A stretch of DNA of 20,998 nt from a virus. Positions 11,837 to 18,624 of the stretch are shown in pieces. Under the pieces are notes generated by a model, which was not told the origin of the DNA, ran no database searches, and saw only the letters and a list, made by a program, of their open reading frames with translations. The DNA is taken from the IMG/VR virus record IMGVR_UViG_3300006990_000203, positions 1 through 20,998 of that record; one strand, 5' to 3'. The position numbers and the translations under genes are program-made. Position 1 is the first letter of the stretch. Every line of letters starts with the position of its first letter.

Positions 11837-12177
11837 TTTTACATTGTGAAGGGGAGACAATAGGCGTAGTTAGAAATCCATATGAAAGGGTAGTATCTAT
11901 GTATATGGCAAGTCTAGATTATATTGGACTAGACAACTGGCTTGATAAGTCTACCCCCATCACACAAGTAGAACTATTTAAAGACTGTGACCACATTGTT
12001 AGATTCGAGTCGTGGAAACATGAATTAAATTTTGCAAACCTACATCCGAAAGATATTTCAATTTTGCAAGATGAAATAGTACAACCCATGTGGGAACGTT
12101 GGTACACATTAAGAACTAAACAACATGTATACGAGCTATATCGCGAAGATATTACAGTGTACGGTTATAACTTCTAA
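11833..12177 (+). CDS. Sulfotransferase-like protein lacking the N-terminal PAPS P-loop
   Basis: The 114-residue product contains VVRNPYERVVSMYM (12-25). This is the 3'-phosphate-binding R-x-P-x-x-R-x-x-S-x-Y segment of PAPS-dependent sulfotransferases, followed by the FESWKHELNF and TKQHVYELYREDITVYGY elements at the end of that fold. The N-terminal 5'-phosphosulfate-binding loop (P-x-x-x-x-S/T-x-W/L) is absent. The frame upstream is closed by stops, so the gene is either a shortened, possibly inactive remnant or a minimal variant. The start is a TTG at 11833 overlapping the previous TGA, with an AGAGG about 10 nt upstream. It could be a pseudogene; the reading frame is otherwise intact. Confidence 0.6.
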   Translation: MILHCEGETIGVVRNPYERVVSMYMASLDYIGLDNWLDKSTPITQVELFKDCDHIVRFESWKHELNFANLHPKDISILQDEIVQPMWERWYTLRTKQHVYELYREDITVYGYNF

Positions 12178-12187
12178 AATATAGTTC

Positions 12188-12216
12188 TTGACACATGGTT
12201 AAAATTTCGTTATAAT
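12188..12216 (+). promoter_or_regulatory. Sigma70-type promoter with a short leader
   Basis: ATAGTTC precedes TTGACA (12188-12193). A 17-bp spacer leads to TATAAT (12211-12216). A leader of roughly 18-24 nt containing AAGGAA precedes the ATG at 12241, so unlike several sister promoters it gives a conventional mRNA. Confidence 0.85.
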
Positions 12217-12240
12217 ATATTTATAATAAGGAAATAAGCA

Positions 12241-12711
12241 ATGAGCGACAGATATTACACACAGATGCTAGAAACCACAGGTTGGTGTCCTGGATATCGT
12301 AATACCTTCAGCCTTGCCGAATATAAACAAAACTACACATTAAAAAGGAAAAGAAACATGGCGTGGACAGACGAAAGTAAAGAACAAGCAGTTGAAATGT
12401 ATACTGCTGAAGAACCAACTCCAGAGAACAGTATGGAGATTGTTAAGATGGTTGCTGAAGAGTTAGGCGAGAGCCCAAATGGTGTCAGAATGATTTTAAC
12501 AAAAGCAGGAGTATATGTAAAGAAAACTCCAGCTGCAAAAAGCAGTGGTGGTGGAACTGGTGGTGGCAGAGTAAATGTCGCACAAGCACAAGATGACTTA
12601 GTAAAAGCTATCTCTGATGCAGGTAAAGAAGCCGACACAGCAATTGTCAGTAAGCTAACAGGTAAGGCTGCTGTATATTTTGCAACACTAATTAACGAAC
12701 TTAACGATTAA
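12241..12711 (+). CDS. HTH-type DNA-binding protein
   Basis: The 156-residue protein has an unusual aromatic N-terminus (MSDRYYTQMLETTGWCPGY), then a basic linker (TLKRKRNMAW). A Trp-started helical domain follows at about 40-95 (MAWTDESKEQAVEMY, AEELGESPNGVRMILTKAGVYV), with SPNGVRMI as the probable recognition helix. A Gly/Ser linker (SSGGGTGGG) leads to a C-terminal helical region (QAQDDLVKAISDAGKE, KLTGKAAVYFATLI). It is related in style to the multi-HTH protein at 20313. AAGGAA about 9 nt before 12241 supports this start; an ATG at 12358 with its own AAGGAA could give a shorter 117-residue form. A strong terminator follows, so it forms a single-gene transcript. Confidence 0.65.
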   Translation: MSDRYYTQMLETTGWCPGYRNTFSLAEYKQNYTLKRKRNMAWTDESKEQAVEMYTAEEPTPENSMEIVKMVAEELGESPNGVRMILTKAGVYVKKTPAAKSSGGGTGGGRVNVAQAQDDLVKAISDAGKEADTAIVSKLTGKAAVYFATLINELND

Positions 12712-12722
12712 TTACCCCTGAG

Positions 12723-12753
12723 CTTGGGGAGGGCAACCTCCCTGAGTATTTTT
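12723..12753 (+). terminator. Rho-independent terminator with GNRA loop
   Basis: CTTGGGGAGG (12723-12732) pairs along its full 10 bp with CCTCCCTGAG (12737-12746), including two G-U pairs, around a GCAA tetraloop. TATTTTT follows. A competing CCCC/GGGG pairing just upstream could act as an antiterminator-like alternative, but it is short. Confidence 0.88.
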
Positions 12754-12830
12754 GTACCTATAAGAATCACCTTGTAAGAAGATACCATTGTTGGGACGCT
12801 AATAGATATTAACTACCCACAAGGAAAATA

Positions 12831-13103
12831 ATGAAGCAAGACGATTTTGTTAGAAAACTTGACGATGCAGGCGATGCTATCGTCACATATCGTAGTCAAA
12901 ACAGCCGCAGACTAAAGTATAATGTCTGCACTAGCGACTTCGATAACAAATATATACAGTCGAAAAAGAATCGAGCAAAGCCTTCCGCCAGACAAGTTCT
13001 ATTGTTCTGCTGGGACACCGACTCTTATAGATTACTACAGCCTGAGAACGTGACTTCCATTGTTCCTTTAGCAGCGATACTGAAGAATGATAGAATTACA
13101 TAA
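12831..13103 (+). CDS. Conserved phage-type hypothetical protein, 90 residues
   Basis: The protein has a helical start (DDFVRKLDDAGDAIVTYRS), basic residues (RRLKYNV, SKKNRAK) and a strand pair ending in VLLFCWDTDSYRLLQPENVTSIVPL (57-81). The latter resembles a small beta-barrel-like domain that could set up a nucleic-acid interaction. I do not recognise a named family. AAGGA about 8 nt before the ATG supports the start. It overlaps the PC4-like gene by 17 nt, so the two are probably co-expressed. It begins after the terminator at 12753, and no canonical promoter was seen in the 77-nt gap. Confidence 0.62.
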   Translation: MKQDDFVRKLDDAGDAIVTYRSQNSRRLKYNVCTSDFDNKYIQSKKNRAKPSARQVLLFCWDTDSYRLLQPENVTSIVPLAAILKNDRIT

Positions 13104-13389
13104 CGAAACACCTGTTTACGAAAAGGAAGTACATTTTAACGAAGACAAAGGTGAAAAAGTCTTTGTTATGATAAACAACTTTCGTGGAACAGAGTATCTA
13201 CATATCAGGAAGTATTATCAAGACTTTGATGAAGAATGGAAACCAACAAGGGACGGCATAGCCCTGCCTATCGATTTGGATAACCTAAGAGAAATCTTCA
13301 CAGCATTAGTAGAGATACTTTCTATCTCTGAAGTTAAAGGAGTATTAGAAACTCATTTCAAAGAGATTCTCGACGAGTTGTACCAATAG
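13087..13389 (+). CDS. PC4-like (transcriptional coactivator p15) ssDNA-binding protein
   Basis: The 100-residue product matches the PC4 core. EDKGEKVFVMINNFRGTEYLHIRKYY (seen in parts, 19-44) is the beta hairpin. DEEWKPTRDGIALPIDLDNLREI (48-70) has the W-K-P-x-x-x-G-I-x-L signature and the dimer helix. The tail is a second helix. PC4-fold proteins form dimers that bind single-stranded or melted DNA. Eukaryotic PC4 aids transcription, while phage and bacterial versions have been linked to replication, recombination or transcription. Immediate proximity to the DNA ligase N half fits a replication/repair role, but that is inference. The start overlaps the preceding gene by 17 nt. Confidence 0.78.
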   Translation: MIELHNETPVYEKEVHFNEDKGEKVFVMINNFRGTEYLHIRKYYQDFDEEWKPTRDGIALPIDLDNLREIFTALVEILSISEVKGVLETHFKEILDELYQ

Positions 13390-13405
13390 CTCTCAAAAAT
13401 AGTAC

Positions 13406-13434
13406 TTGACAAATCCTTAAAAATTCTGTATAAT
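13406..13434 (+). promoter_or_regulatory. Sigma70-type promoter for ligase N half and cassette, leaderless
   Basis: AATAGTAC, TTGACA (13406-13411), 17-bp spacer, TATAAT (13429-13434), 6 nt, then the ligase ATG at 13441. As the next seven or eight genes overlap head to tail without another visible promoter, it probably drives 13441-19452. Confidence 0.85.
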
Positions 13435-13440
13435 ATATTT

Positions 13441-14379
13441 ATGAATAAGACAGAATACCTAGAATATTGTAATCAAATGTATGCAGAGGGCAATCCTGTA
13501 TTGCCTGACGATGTATACGATAGACTTGTAGAGAACACTGCTCTTGAGGAGCAAGTAGGTCATGCAATGGTTGACGTACGATATTATCACCCTTTCCCAA
13601 TGTATTCACTTCAGAAAGTCTTTGTAGGCGAAGATGAAGAACCAAACTGGGAATCTAACCAACCCACAATTATGACTGCCAAACTGGACGGTGCTGCTGT
13701 GTCTATAACTTATGTAGACGGCATCTTTCATCAGGCTCTTACTCGTGGAAATGGTAGAGCGGGTCTAGATATTACTGATAAAATTAAGTCTTTAGTGCCA
13801 AATGAAATATGGAGCAAAGGTGTCAAACAGATTACTGGAGAAATCGTTGCCCCTAAAACAATACCAAATGCTAGAAATTATGCAAGTGGTGCTTTGAATC
13901 TAAAAGACTTAGAAGAATTTAAATCCCGTGATATTACTTTTGTTGCATACGGAATCCAACCAGCCATCTGTGCTGAGTGGACTGAAGATATGAACATGGT
14001 TGCAGGCATGGGGTTTAACGCTATCACCAAAAGTGATTATCGTGAATTCCCTCAGGACGGTAAAGTTGTACGAGTCGACTCTAATATATATTTTGAAAAA
14101 TTAGGCTACACAGCACACCACCCTAGAGGTAGTTTCGCTTTAAAAACAAGACAGGCTGGAGTAGTTACTCGACTCTTGGACGTTGAATGGAATGTCGGGA
14201 AGTCAGGTGCTGTTTCGCCAGTTGCGATTCTAGAGCCATGTGTGATAGGCGAAGCTACTATTAGTAGAGCTACTTTACATAATATGGCATACATTGAAGC
14301 ATTGGAACTAGAGATTGGTTGTGATGTAGAGGTTATTCGTAGTGGAGAAATAATACCTAGAATTGTAAAGAGAGTATGA
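13441..14379 (+). CDS. ligA: NAD+-dependent DNA ligase, N-terminal half (adenylation + OB)
   Basis: The 312-residue product matches LigA only to the end of the OB domain. Residues about 10-30 (NPVLPDDVYDRL) are a shortened Ia domain with the Y-D pair that helps bind NMN. K81-L-D-G84 is the catalytic KxDG lysine motif. TRGNGRAGLD (101-110), GEI (133-135), NARNYASGAL (143-152) and LDVEWNVGKSGAVSPVAILEP (246-266) are nucleotidyltransferase/OB motifs. The protein stops right after IRSGEIIPRIVKRV, where intact LigA continues into the zinc finger. The missing part is encoded at 19552-20310. A two-gene NAD+ ligase is known from phage T5. The start codon lies 6 nt after the -10 box, so the mRNA is predicted leaderless. 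Confidence 0.9.
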   Translation: MNKTEYLEYCNQMYAEGNPVLPDDVYDRLVENTALEEQVGHAMVDVRYYHPFPMYSLQKVFVGEDEEPNWESNQPTIMTAKLDGAAVSITYVDGIFHQALTRGNGRAGLDITDKIKSLVPNEIWSKGVKQITGEIVAPKTIPNARNYASGALNLKDLEEFKSRDITFVAYGIQPAICAEWTEDMNMVAGMGFNAITKSDYREFPQDGKVVRVDSNIYFEKLGYTAHHPRGSFALKTRQAGVVTRLLDVEWNVGKSGAVSPVAILEPCVIGEATISRATLHNMAYIEALELEIGCDVEVIRSGEIIPRIVKRV

Positions 14380-14912
14380 AAACGATTGATGATTTTTATG
14401 TAATGGGAAACCCACGCCGTAATGGTTTGGGTTTTATTTGGCTTATGGAAAGTCCTAAAGTTAGATGGAATTTTTACCATCCAGACTTAGTACCTCAAAA
14501 AGTCAGTGAATATCATAATCATCAAAATAGTTTTATATCTACAATTTACAAAGGAAGATTTTGTAATAAAAGAGGTAAGATAGTAGAAGGAAACAAGGAT
14601 ATAAAAACTATAAATTGTGTTGAAAATAACTCACAAGGGTTTGAGTCAGAGGTATGGCAGAAGAATGTAGATATTGAACCTAAAGAAGTAGAAAGATATA
14701 TAAGCGGAGACGCTTATTCAATGTCTGCAAAAGAGTATCACATAGCATGGGCAGAAGCGCCCACTATTACTAGACTTGAAGTTTATGGTAATGAAAATGA
14801 GCCTGGACTAGCAGTATATGATAAAGAGCAAGAGATTGTTTGCCCTATAAAAGAGTTTAGATATCCCCATAGCTTATGCTGGGATATAATACGAGAAGTT
14901 TTTGATGCATAA
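14376..14912 (+). CDS. Cupin-like protein A
   Basis: The 178-residue protein shows a cupin-like metal set: H47-N-H49 in SEYHNHQNSF, then FISTIYKG, and H122 in SAKEYHIAW. It is a clear paralog of the protein at 16387. Both have GLGFI, KVRWNFYxPDLxP or QVRWNFYxPDLxP, HNH, and a closing block C-P-x-K-x-F...C-W-x-I-I-R. The iron-site residues fall at the same numbers (47, 49, 122) in both. Cupins of this size act as dioxygenases, isomerases or binding proteins; the substrate here is unknown. It starts with an ATGA overlap on the ligase N half, which ties the cassette to ligase expression. Confidence 0.65.
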   Translation: MKTIDDFYVMGNPRRNGLGFIWLMESPKVRWNFYHPDLVPQKVSEYHNHQNSFISTIYKGRFCNKRGKIVEGNKDIKTINCVENNSQGFESEVWQKNVDIEPKEVERYISGDAYSMSAKEYHIAWAEAPTITRLEVYGNENEPGLAVYDKEQEIVCPIKEFRYPHSLCWDIIREVFDA

Positions 14913-15672
14913 CCCATTTCTAATTAATATAGATGTATGTGGTATATGCAACGAGTCATGTAATTATTGTCCGAGGTCAAGTTCATATCCGAATATAAAA
15001 GAATATATGAGTGTTGAACTTTTTACGAAGTTCATAAATGATTGTAGGGATTATACTGGGACTATTTGTTTCTCAGGCAGAGGCGAAAACAGTTTACATC
15101 CTAAATTTAAAGAACTTGTGGAAATTTTACATTTTAGTGGTAGAAAGTATAAGACTAGAATTTTGACAAACGGCTATAAACTAGAATCAAAGTTCAAGTG
15201 GTTTAATATGTTTGACTCTATTATAATGAACTCTTATACGAGTAAAGAACAGATGGAAGAACGGAAAAAGATAATCCCTCGTGCCACCCATAGATATTGG
15301 GATCAAAGCATGGAGCCATCAGAGTGGGGTGAAACACCTATTCAAGTTCAAAATAGAACTGAGCTATATGAAAGAATAGCAACTGATAGAAGTGAGATAC
15401 GTACTCCTTGTGTACTACCATCTACTAAAGGATGGGTACACCATGACGGGACAATACAGTTATGTTGTAATGACTGGACAAACACAAATGTGTATGGCAA
15501 CATTGCAGACAGTAACTTTTTTGATGTATGGCACACTAGTAAAGAACTAGAGGAAGTAAGAAAGAAATTATTATTTGGAGACAGAAGTAGTAACCCTATA
15601 TGCAAAAATTGTAATAGAAAGGTTACAGCAAGAGAGGAAAAAAGAGTTGCAAGGCTTAGACAAAAGTATTGA
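14905..15672 (+). CDS. Radical SAM/SPASM-type enzyme
   Basis: The 255-residue product has C15-x3-C19-x2-C22 (CNESCNYC), the 4Fe-4S cluster motif that cleaves S-adenosylmethionine. FSGRGENSLHPKF (57-69) replaces the usual G-x-G-E-P-x-x-H-P, and ILTNG is at 86-90. The C-terminal part carries C169, LCCND (C187, C188) and CKNC (C233, C236), with GNI...FFDVWHTSKEL between them. This matches the SPASM/twitch extension that binds extra clusters in peptide- or sugar-modifying radical SAM enzymes. The ATG at 14905 overlaps cupin A by 8 nt and is preferred to a TTG one codon earlier. The substrate is unknown; peptide maturation or nucleotide-sugar chemistry are the main options. Confidence 0.82.
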   Translation: MHNPFLINIDVCGICNESCNYCPRSSSYPNIKEYMSVELFTKFINDCRDYTGTICFSGRGENSLHPKFKELVEILHFSGRKYKTRILTNGYKLESKFKWFNMFDSIIMNSYTSKEQMEERKKIIPRATHRYWDQSMEPSEWGETPIQVQNRTELYERIATDRSEIRTPCVLPSTKGWVHHDGTIQLCCNDWTNTNVYGNIADSNFFDVWHTSKELEEVRKKLLFGDRSSNPICKNCNRKVTAREEKRVARLRQKY

Positions 15673-16390
15673 TACCATTGTAAATGTTAGTGGCGGAGCA
15701 GAATGTTTTGCTGCTTTATGGTGGGCAAAAGAAAAAGGTCTAAATGCCGTTGGCTTACACCTATACAACAATCCACATAACCATCCTGCGAAAGACGCAC
15801 AGTTATACTACGCTCAGAAACAGTGTGAGTTCTTTAAATTCCCATTAGTTGTAGATAGAAACGATTTACCACAAGAGGTTACACTAGCACTAGCAGTCAA
15901 TCAAAATATGTCAGCAGCAGCGACTTTGCTTCTAGGAAACCCAAGAGAGTGGAAATATTTAGTATGGGGCGCAAATGCAGAAGATTCATTTGCGCAACGT
16001 CTACAGTTAAGATTCCCAATAAGAGCATATCTTGCACAGAAGTCATATCAGTTAGACTTGCATGGATGTTCTGCGAAGGAATTGCTATCTGCACCTACTA
16101 ATATCTTTCCTTTTGAGACTCTGTATAAATCAGAAGTCATATCGATGTTAGCAAAAAACATTTGGGACTTTGCAAAACATAATGTCTGGTATTGTTATCC
16201 TCCTGATAGACAGACAGACCTAGTTAAAAAGATAAAGAAAAAAGACAATGGAGGTTACATTCCATGTGGAGAATGTATCAAATGTATAGAATGGAGACAT
16301 GCAGTTCAAGTTGCAAATAAATCAGTATATAAACAACAAGAAGGAACATTTAAAAAACATAAACCAAAACAAGAATGGATAGACGAATGA
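15647..16390 (+). CDS. QueC-like PP-loop ATPase with altered PP-loop
   Basis: The roughly 247-residue protein resembles 7-cyano-7-deazaguanine synthase (QueC). A PP-loop strand TIVNVSGGAE is followed by WWAKEKGLNAVGLHLYN, YAQKQCEFFKFPLVV, YLVWGANAEDSF and FPFETLYKSEVISMLAK. A C183...C207-G-E-C210-I-K-C213 zinc site lies at the C-terminus with R/H/A after it, as in QueC. The PP-loop reads S-G-G-A-E-C rather than S-G-G-x-D-S, so the usual Asp and Ser are changed. Together with the absence of QueD/QueE/DpdA neighbours, this argues against ordinary queuosine synthesis. The start is taken as the TTG at 15647, which has AGAGGA 8 nt upstream; a TTG at 15575 would overlap the radical SAM gene by 98 nt. 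Confidence 0.72.
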   Translation: MQGLDKSIDTIVNVSGGAECFAALWWAKEKGLNAVGLHLYNNPHNHPAKDAQLYYAQKQCEFFKFPLVVDRNDLPQEVTLALAVNQNMSAAATLLLGNPREWKYLVWGANAEDSFAQRLQLRFPIRAYLAQKSYQLDLHGCSAKELLSAPTNIFPFETLYKSEVISMLAKNIWDFAKHNVWYCYPPDRQTDLVKKIKKKDNGGYIPCGECIKCIEWRHAVQVANKSVYKQQEGTFKKHKPKQEWIDE

Positions 16391-16917
16391 TAGATGAACT
16401 AAAGACATGGGGAGTAACCCCAGAGTATAGTGGATTAGGATTTATATTCCTACACGAACCTAACAAACAAGTTAGATGGAACTTCTATTGTCCAGACTTA
16501 ACACCTGTGGAAGTGAACGATTTTCATAACCATAGAATCAAATTTGAATCACAAATAATTAGAGGAGCGCTAATAAATGAAGTAGTGCAATGGAAACCTG
16601 CAAAGGATAGTCCATTACAGATAGTTGAAACTAACTGTGTTAATCCTCACCATAGAAGGAACGTAGTACAAGACAGCGTCAGCATACATCATGATGGCGA
16701 ATACTACCTCCCAGCGGGTGCATACTATACTAGTGAAGCTTATACGTTTCACAGAGTTCATTGCCCTGTACAAACTATTACCAAATTACATATAATTGCG
16801 AATAAAACGAAAGATAACTTGACCATACGGGACAAGAATAAACCGTTTCGTTGTCCTCTAAAGGACTTTAAGAAACCAGAGAAAGAGTGTTGGGAAATTA
16901 TAAGGACATTCTTCTAA
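16387..16917 (+). CDS. Cupin-like protein B (paralog of A)
   Basis: The 176-residue protein aligns over its length with cupin A at 14376. It shares GLGFI near 16-20, QVRWNFYCPDLTP (28-40), H47-N-H49, SQIIRG (55-60), H122 in YTFHRVH, and the closing CPLKDF...CWEIIRTFF. A metal-binding cupin fold is likely. It has an additional HHRRN and SIHHDGEYY segment with more histidines than copy A. The start at 16387 makes an ATGA overlap with the QueC-like gene and brings the metal residues into register with copy A; an ATG at 16375 is also possible. The two copies flank the radical SAM and PP-loop genes. They may handle substrate and product of the same reaction, or two halves of one complex. Confidence 0.65.
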   Translation: MIDELKTWGVTPEYSGLGFIFLHEPNKQVRWNFYCPDLTPVEVNDFHNHRIKFESQIIRGALINEVVQWKPAKDSPLQIVETNCVNPHHRRNVVQDSVSIHHDGEYYLPAGAYYTSEAYTFHRVHCPVQTITKLHIIANKTKDNLTIRDKNKPFRCPLKDFKKPEKECWEIIRTFF

Positions 16918-17297
16918 TGGCAGGTGGAATATACAACGAGACTTATTTCAAAAACTATCCTGAAGAAAAACTGAAGGAAGGAATACTGTATGGTATTGTA
17001 CTGGTGAATCAAACAACATGGGAACGAGAAACTATAAAAGTCGGCATCGCAAAAGGAAGAACATTCAAAGACGCAGTAAAAAGAGCGCGTGGATTTACAA
17101 ACTACGACATCCGAATCCAGAGGATTTGGAGCGGGACGATCTACGATGCGTGGAGGTTCGAGCAAAAATTACACAACCAGTTTCAGAAAGATAGACATAA
17201 AACGGAGCATAAATTTGGAGGGCACACGGAGTGTTTCTCAATGGACAGCAAAATATTGGAGGCGTTTCCAAAGAAAAATGAAGTATTTGGGGATTAG
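16917..17297 (+). CDS. GIY-YIG-like (T5orf172-type) protein
   Basis: The 126-residue protein has GILYGIVLV (22-30) in the place of the GIY/YIG strands and TIKVGIAKGR (39-48), with a basic helix KDAVKRARGF. IYDAWRFEQKLHNQF then has E82 where the family places its metal-binding Glu. This is the same fold class as the protein encoded at 574-1119, although sequence outside the core differs. Such domains cut DNA in homing and repair enzymes. Here it could be a nuclease linked to the modification cassette, a relic homing nuclease that brought the cassette in, or a non-enzymatic adaptor. The ATG at 16917 (TAATG overlap, AAGGA about 10 nt upstream) is preferred to an upstream GTG. Confidence 0.6.
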   Translation: MAGGIYNETYFKNYPEEKLKEGILYGIVLVNQTTWERETIKVGIAKGRTFKDAVKRARGFTNYDIRIQRIWSGTIYDAWRFEQKLHNQFQKDRHKTEHKFGGHTECFSMDSKILEAFPKKNEVFGD

Positions 17298-18624
17298 TGA
17301 AGGGTTTCATAATGCAGCGTATGCTGTAGTCAATGACAACAAGATAGAATTTGCTACAGAAGTAGAGAGAATAACACGAACTAAAAACGATAGTACAATA
17401 CCTAATTGGCACTTTGATGTACTAAAGGAGAGATATAATTATGATAAAACAGTATTTTATGAAAATACTCATTTCAAGAATGCACGACGAGAGATGTATG
17501 GAATGGCAAAAACAACGCCGTGCAGAGAGTATGATATCTCAACTATTCTTCACCATGAAAGTCACTACGCCAGTGCTTATTTTTCTGCTCCTTTCGTACC
17601 TGACAGCACGGTTGTAATAGATGCTATCGGAGAGTTTGATACAGCAAGTATTTGGGTAGATGGTGTAAAGATATGGAATAAAACTTATCCATGGTCACTA
17701 GGATTGTTCTATAGTGCAATTACGAAACGGATAGGACTCAAGCCTAATGAAGATGAATATATAACTATGGGCATGGCAGCTTATGGAGATATTAGAATAG
17801 ACATGACTAAAGATATAGGCATGAATCATCACCGTGGTATCAAGAAAAGAAAATGGTTTTGGCATACACCAGAAGATATAGCCGCGTCAGCACAAGCTCA
17901 GTTAGAATCAGAGCTGCTAGACATATTTGCACTAGCAAGAACGTACGGTCCGAATGTGGCCTATGCTGGTGGAGTTGCACTAAACTGTGTAGCAAATAGC
18001 AAAATAAGACCTATGTTTGATAATATGTGGATATTCCCAAACCCAGGCGATGCAGGGAGTGCGCTAGGTTGCGTACTAGCCCATACAAAAGAAAGAATAG
18101 AATTTAAAGATACTTTCCTAGGACATGATATAACAAGAAGTATCAATCCTAAGTTAGTAGTCGATACACTACTTAAAAGAAAAGTAGTAGGAGTAGCAAA
18201 TGGAAAAGCAGAATTTGGACCTCGGGCGCTTGGTAACAGGAGTTTGCTTGGTGATGTTCGTTTTGATATTAAAGACACAGTCAACAACATTAAACGAAGA
18301 CAGAAGTTTCGTCCTTTTGCTCCCGCAATATTGGAGGAGTTTGTAGATGAATACTTTGAAGGCCCTGCTAATGAATATATGCAGTTTGTTTCAAAAGCAA
18401 AACACGACTACAACAGCGTCTCGCACGTTGATGGAACAGCAAGAGTACAAGTTGTCAAAAGCGATAGTCGATCAGCACTGCGACCCATACTAGAAGAATA
18501 TTACGAGAGAACAGGAGTACCTATGTTATTGAATACAAGTTTGAATATTAAGGGCGAGCCTATAGTAAATACTGTAGATGACGCTAATAGATTTCAACAG
18601 AACTATGGAGTGAGAGTATTTTGA
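17278..18624 (+). CDS. Carbamoyltransferase, NodU/CmcH family
   Basis: The 448-residue product begins MKYLGISEGFHNAAYAVV, the family's usual N-terminus. It carries HHESHYASAYF (92-102, metal-binding histidines), GGVALNCVANSKI (231-243), FGPRALGNRSLLGDVR (313-328), KFRPFAPAI (343-351) and NTSLNIKGEPIV (419-430). These are the conserved blocks of the O-carbamoyltransferases NodU, CmcH and TobZ, which use carbamoyl phosphate and ATP to carbamoylate a hydroxyl. It is shorter than the about 550-residue bacterial enzymes but keeps all core motifs. Marine phages carry such genes, and a phage carbamoyltransferase acting on 5-hydroxymethylcytosine is known, so DNA, a sugar or a peptide are possible acceptors. 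The ATG at 17278 overlaps the GIY-YIG-like gene by 20 nt; the open frame continues upstream without family similarity. Confidence 0.88.
   Translation: MKYLGISEGFHNAAYAVVNDNKIEFATEVERITRTKNDSTIPNWHFDVLKERYNYDKTVFYENTHFKNARREMYGMAKTTPCREYDISTILHHESHYASAYFSAPFVPDSTVVIDAIGEFDTASIWVDGVKIWNKTYPWSLGLFYSAITKRIGLKPNEDEYITMGMAAYGDIRIDMTKDIGMNHHRGIKKRKWFWHTPEDIAASAQAQLESELLDIFALARTYGPNVAYAGGVALNCVANSKIRPMFDNMWIFPNPGDAGSALGCVLAHTKERIEFKDTFLGHDITRSINPKLVVDTLLKRKVVGVANGKAEFGPRALGNRSLLGDVRFDIKDTVNNIKRRQKFRPFAPAILEEFVDEYFEGPANEYMQFVSKAKHDYNSVSHVDGTARVQVVKSDSRSALRPILEEYYERTGVPMLLNTSLNIKGEPIVNTVDDANRFQQNYGVRVF

Noticed and set aside
15575-15646. Upstream TTG start of the QueC-like gene
   Set aside because: It would overlap the radical SAM gene by 98 nt, while the TTG at 15647 has a good ribosome site.
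14905-16390. Queuosine or dPreQ0 DNA-modification operon
   Set aside because: The radical SAM protein has SPASM-like cysteines rather than a QueE layout. No QueD, GTP cyclohydrolase or DpdA is present, and the QueC-like PP-loop is altered.
17089-17277. Upstream extension of the carbamoyltransferase
   Set aside because: The extra 63 residues lie over the GIY-YIG-like gene and show no family similarity. The family N-terminus begins at 17278.
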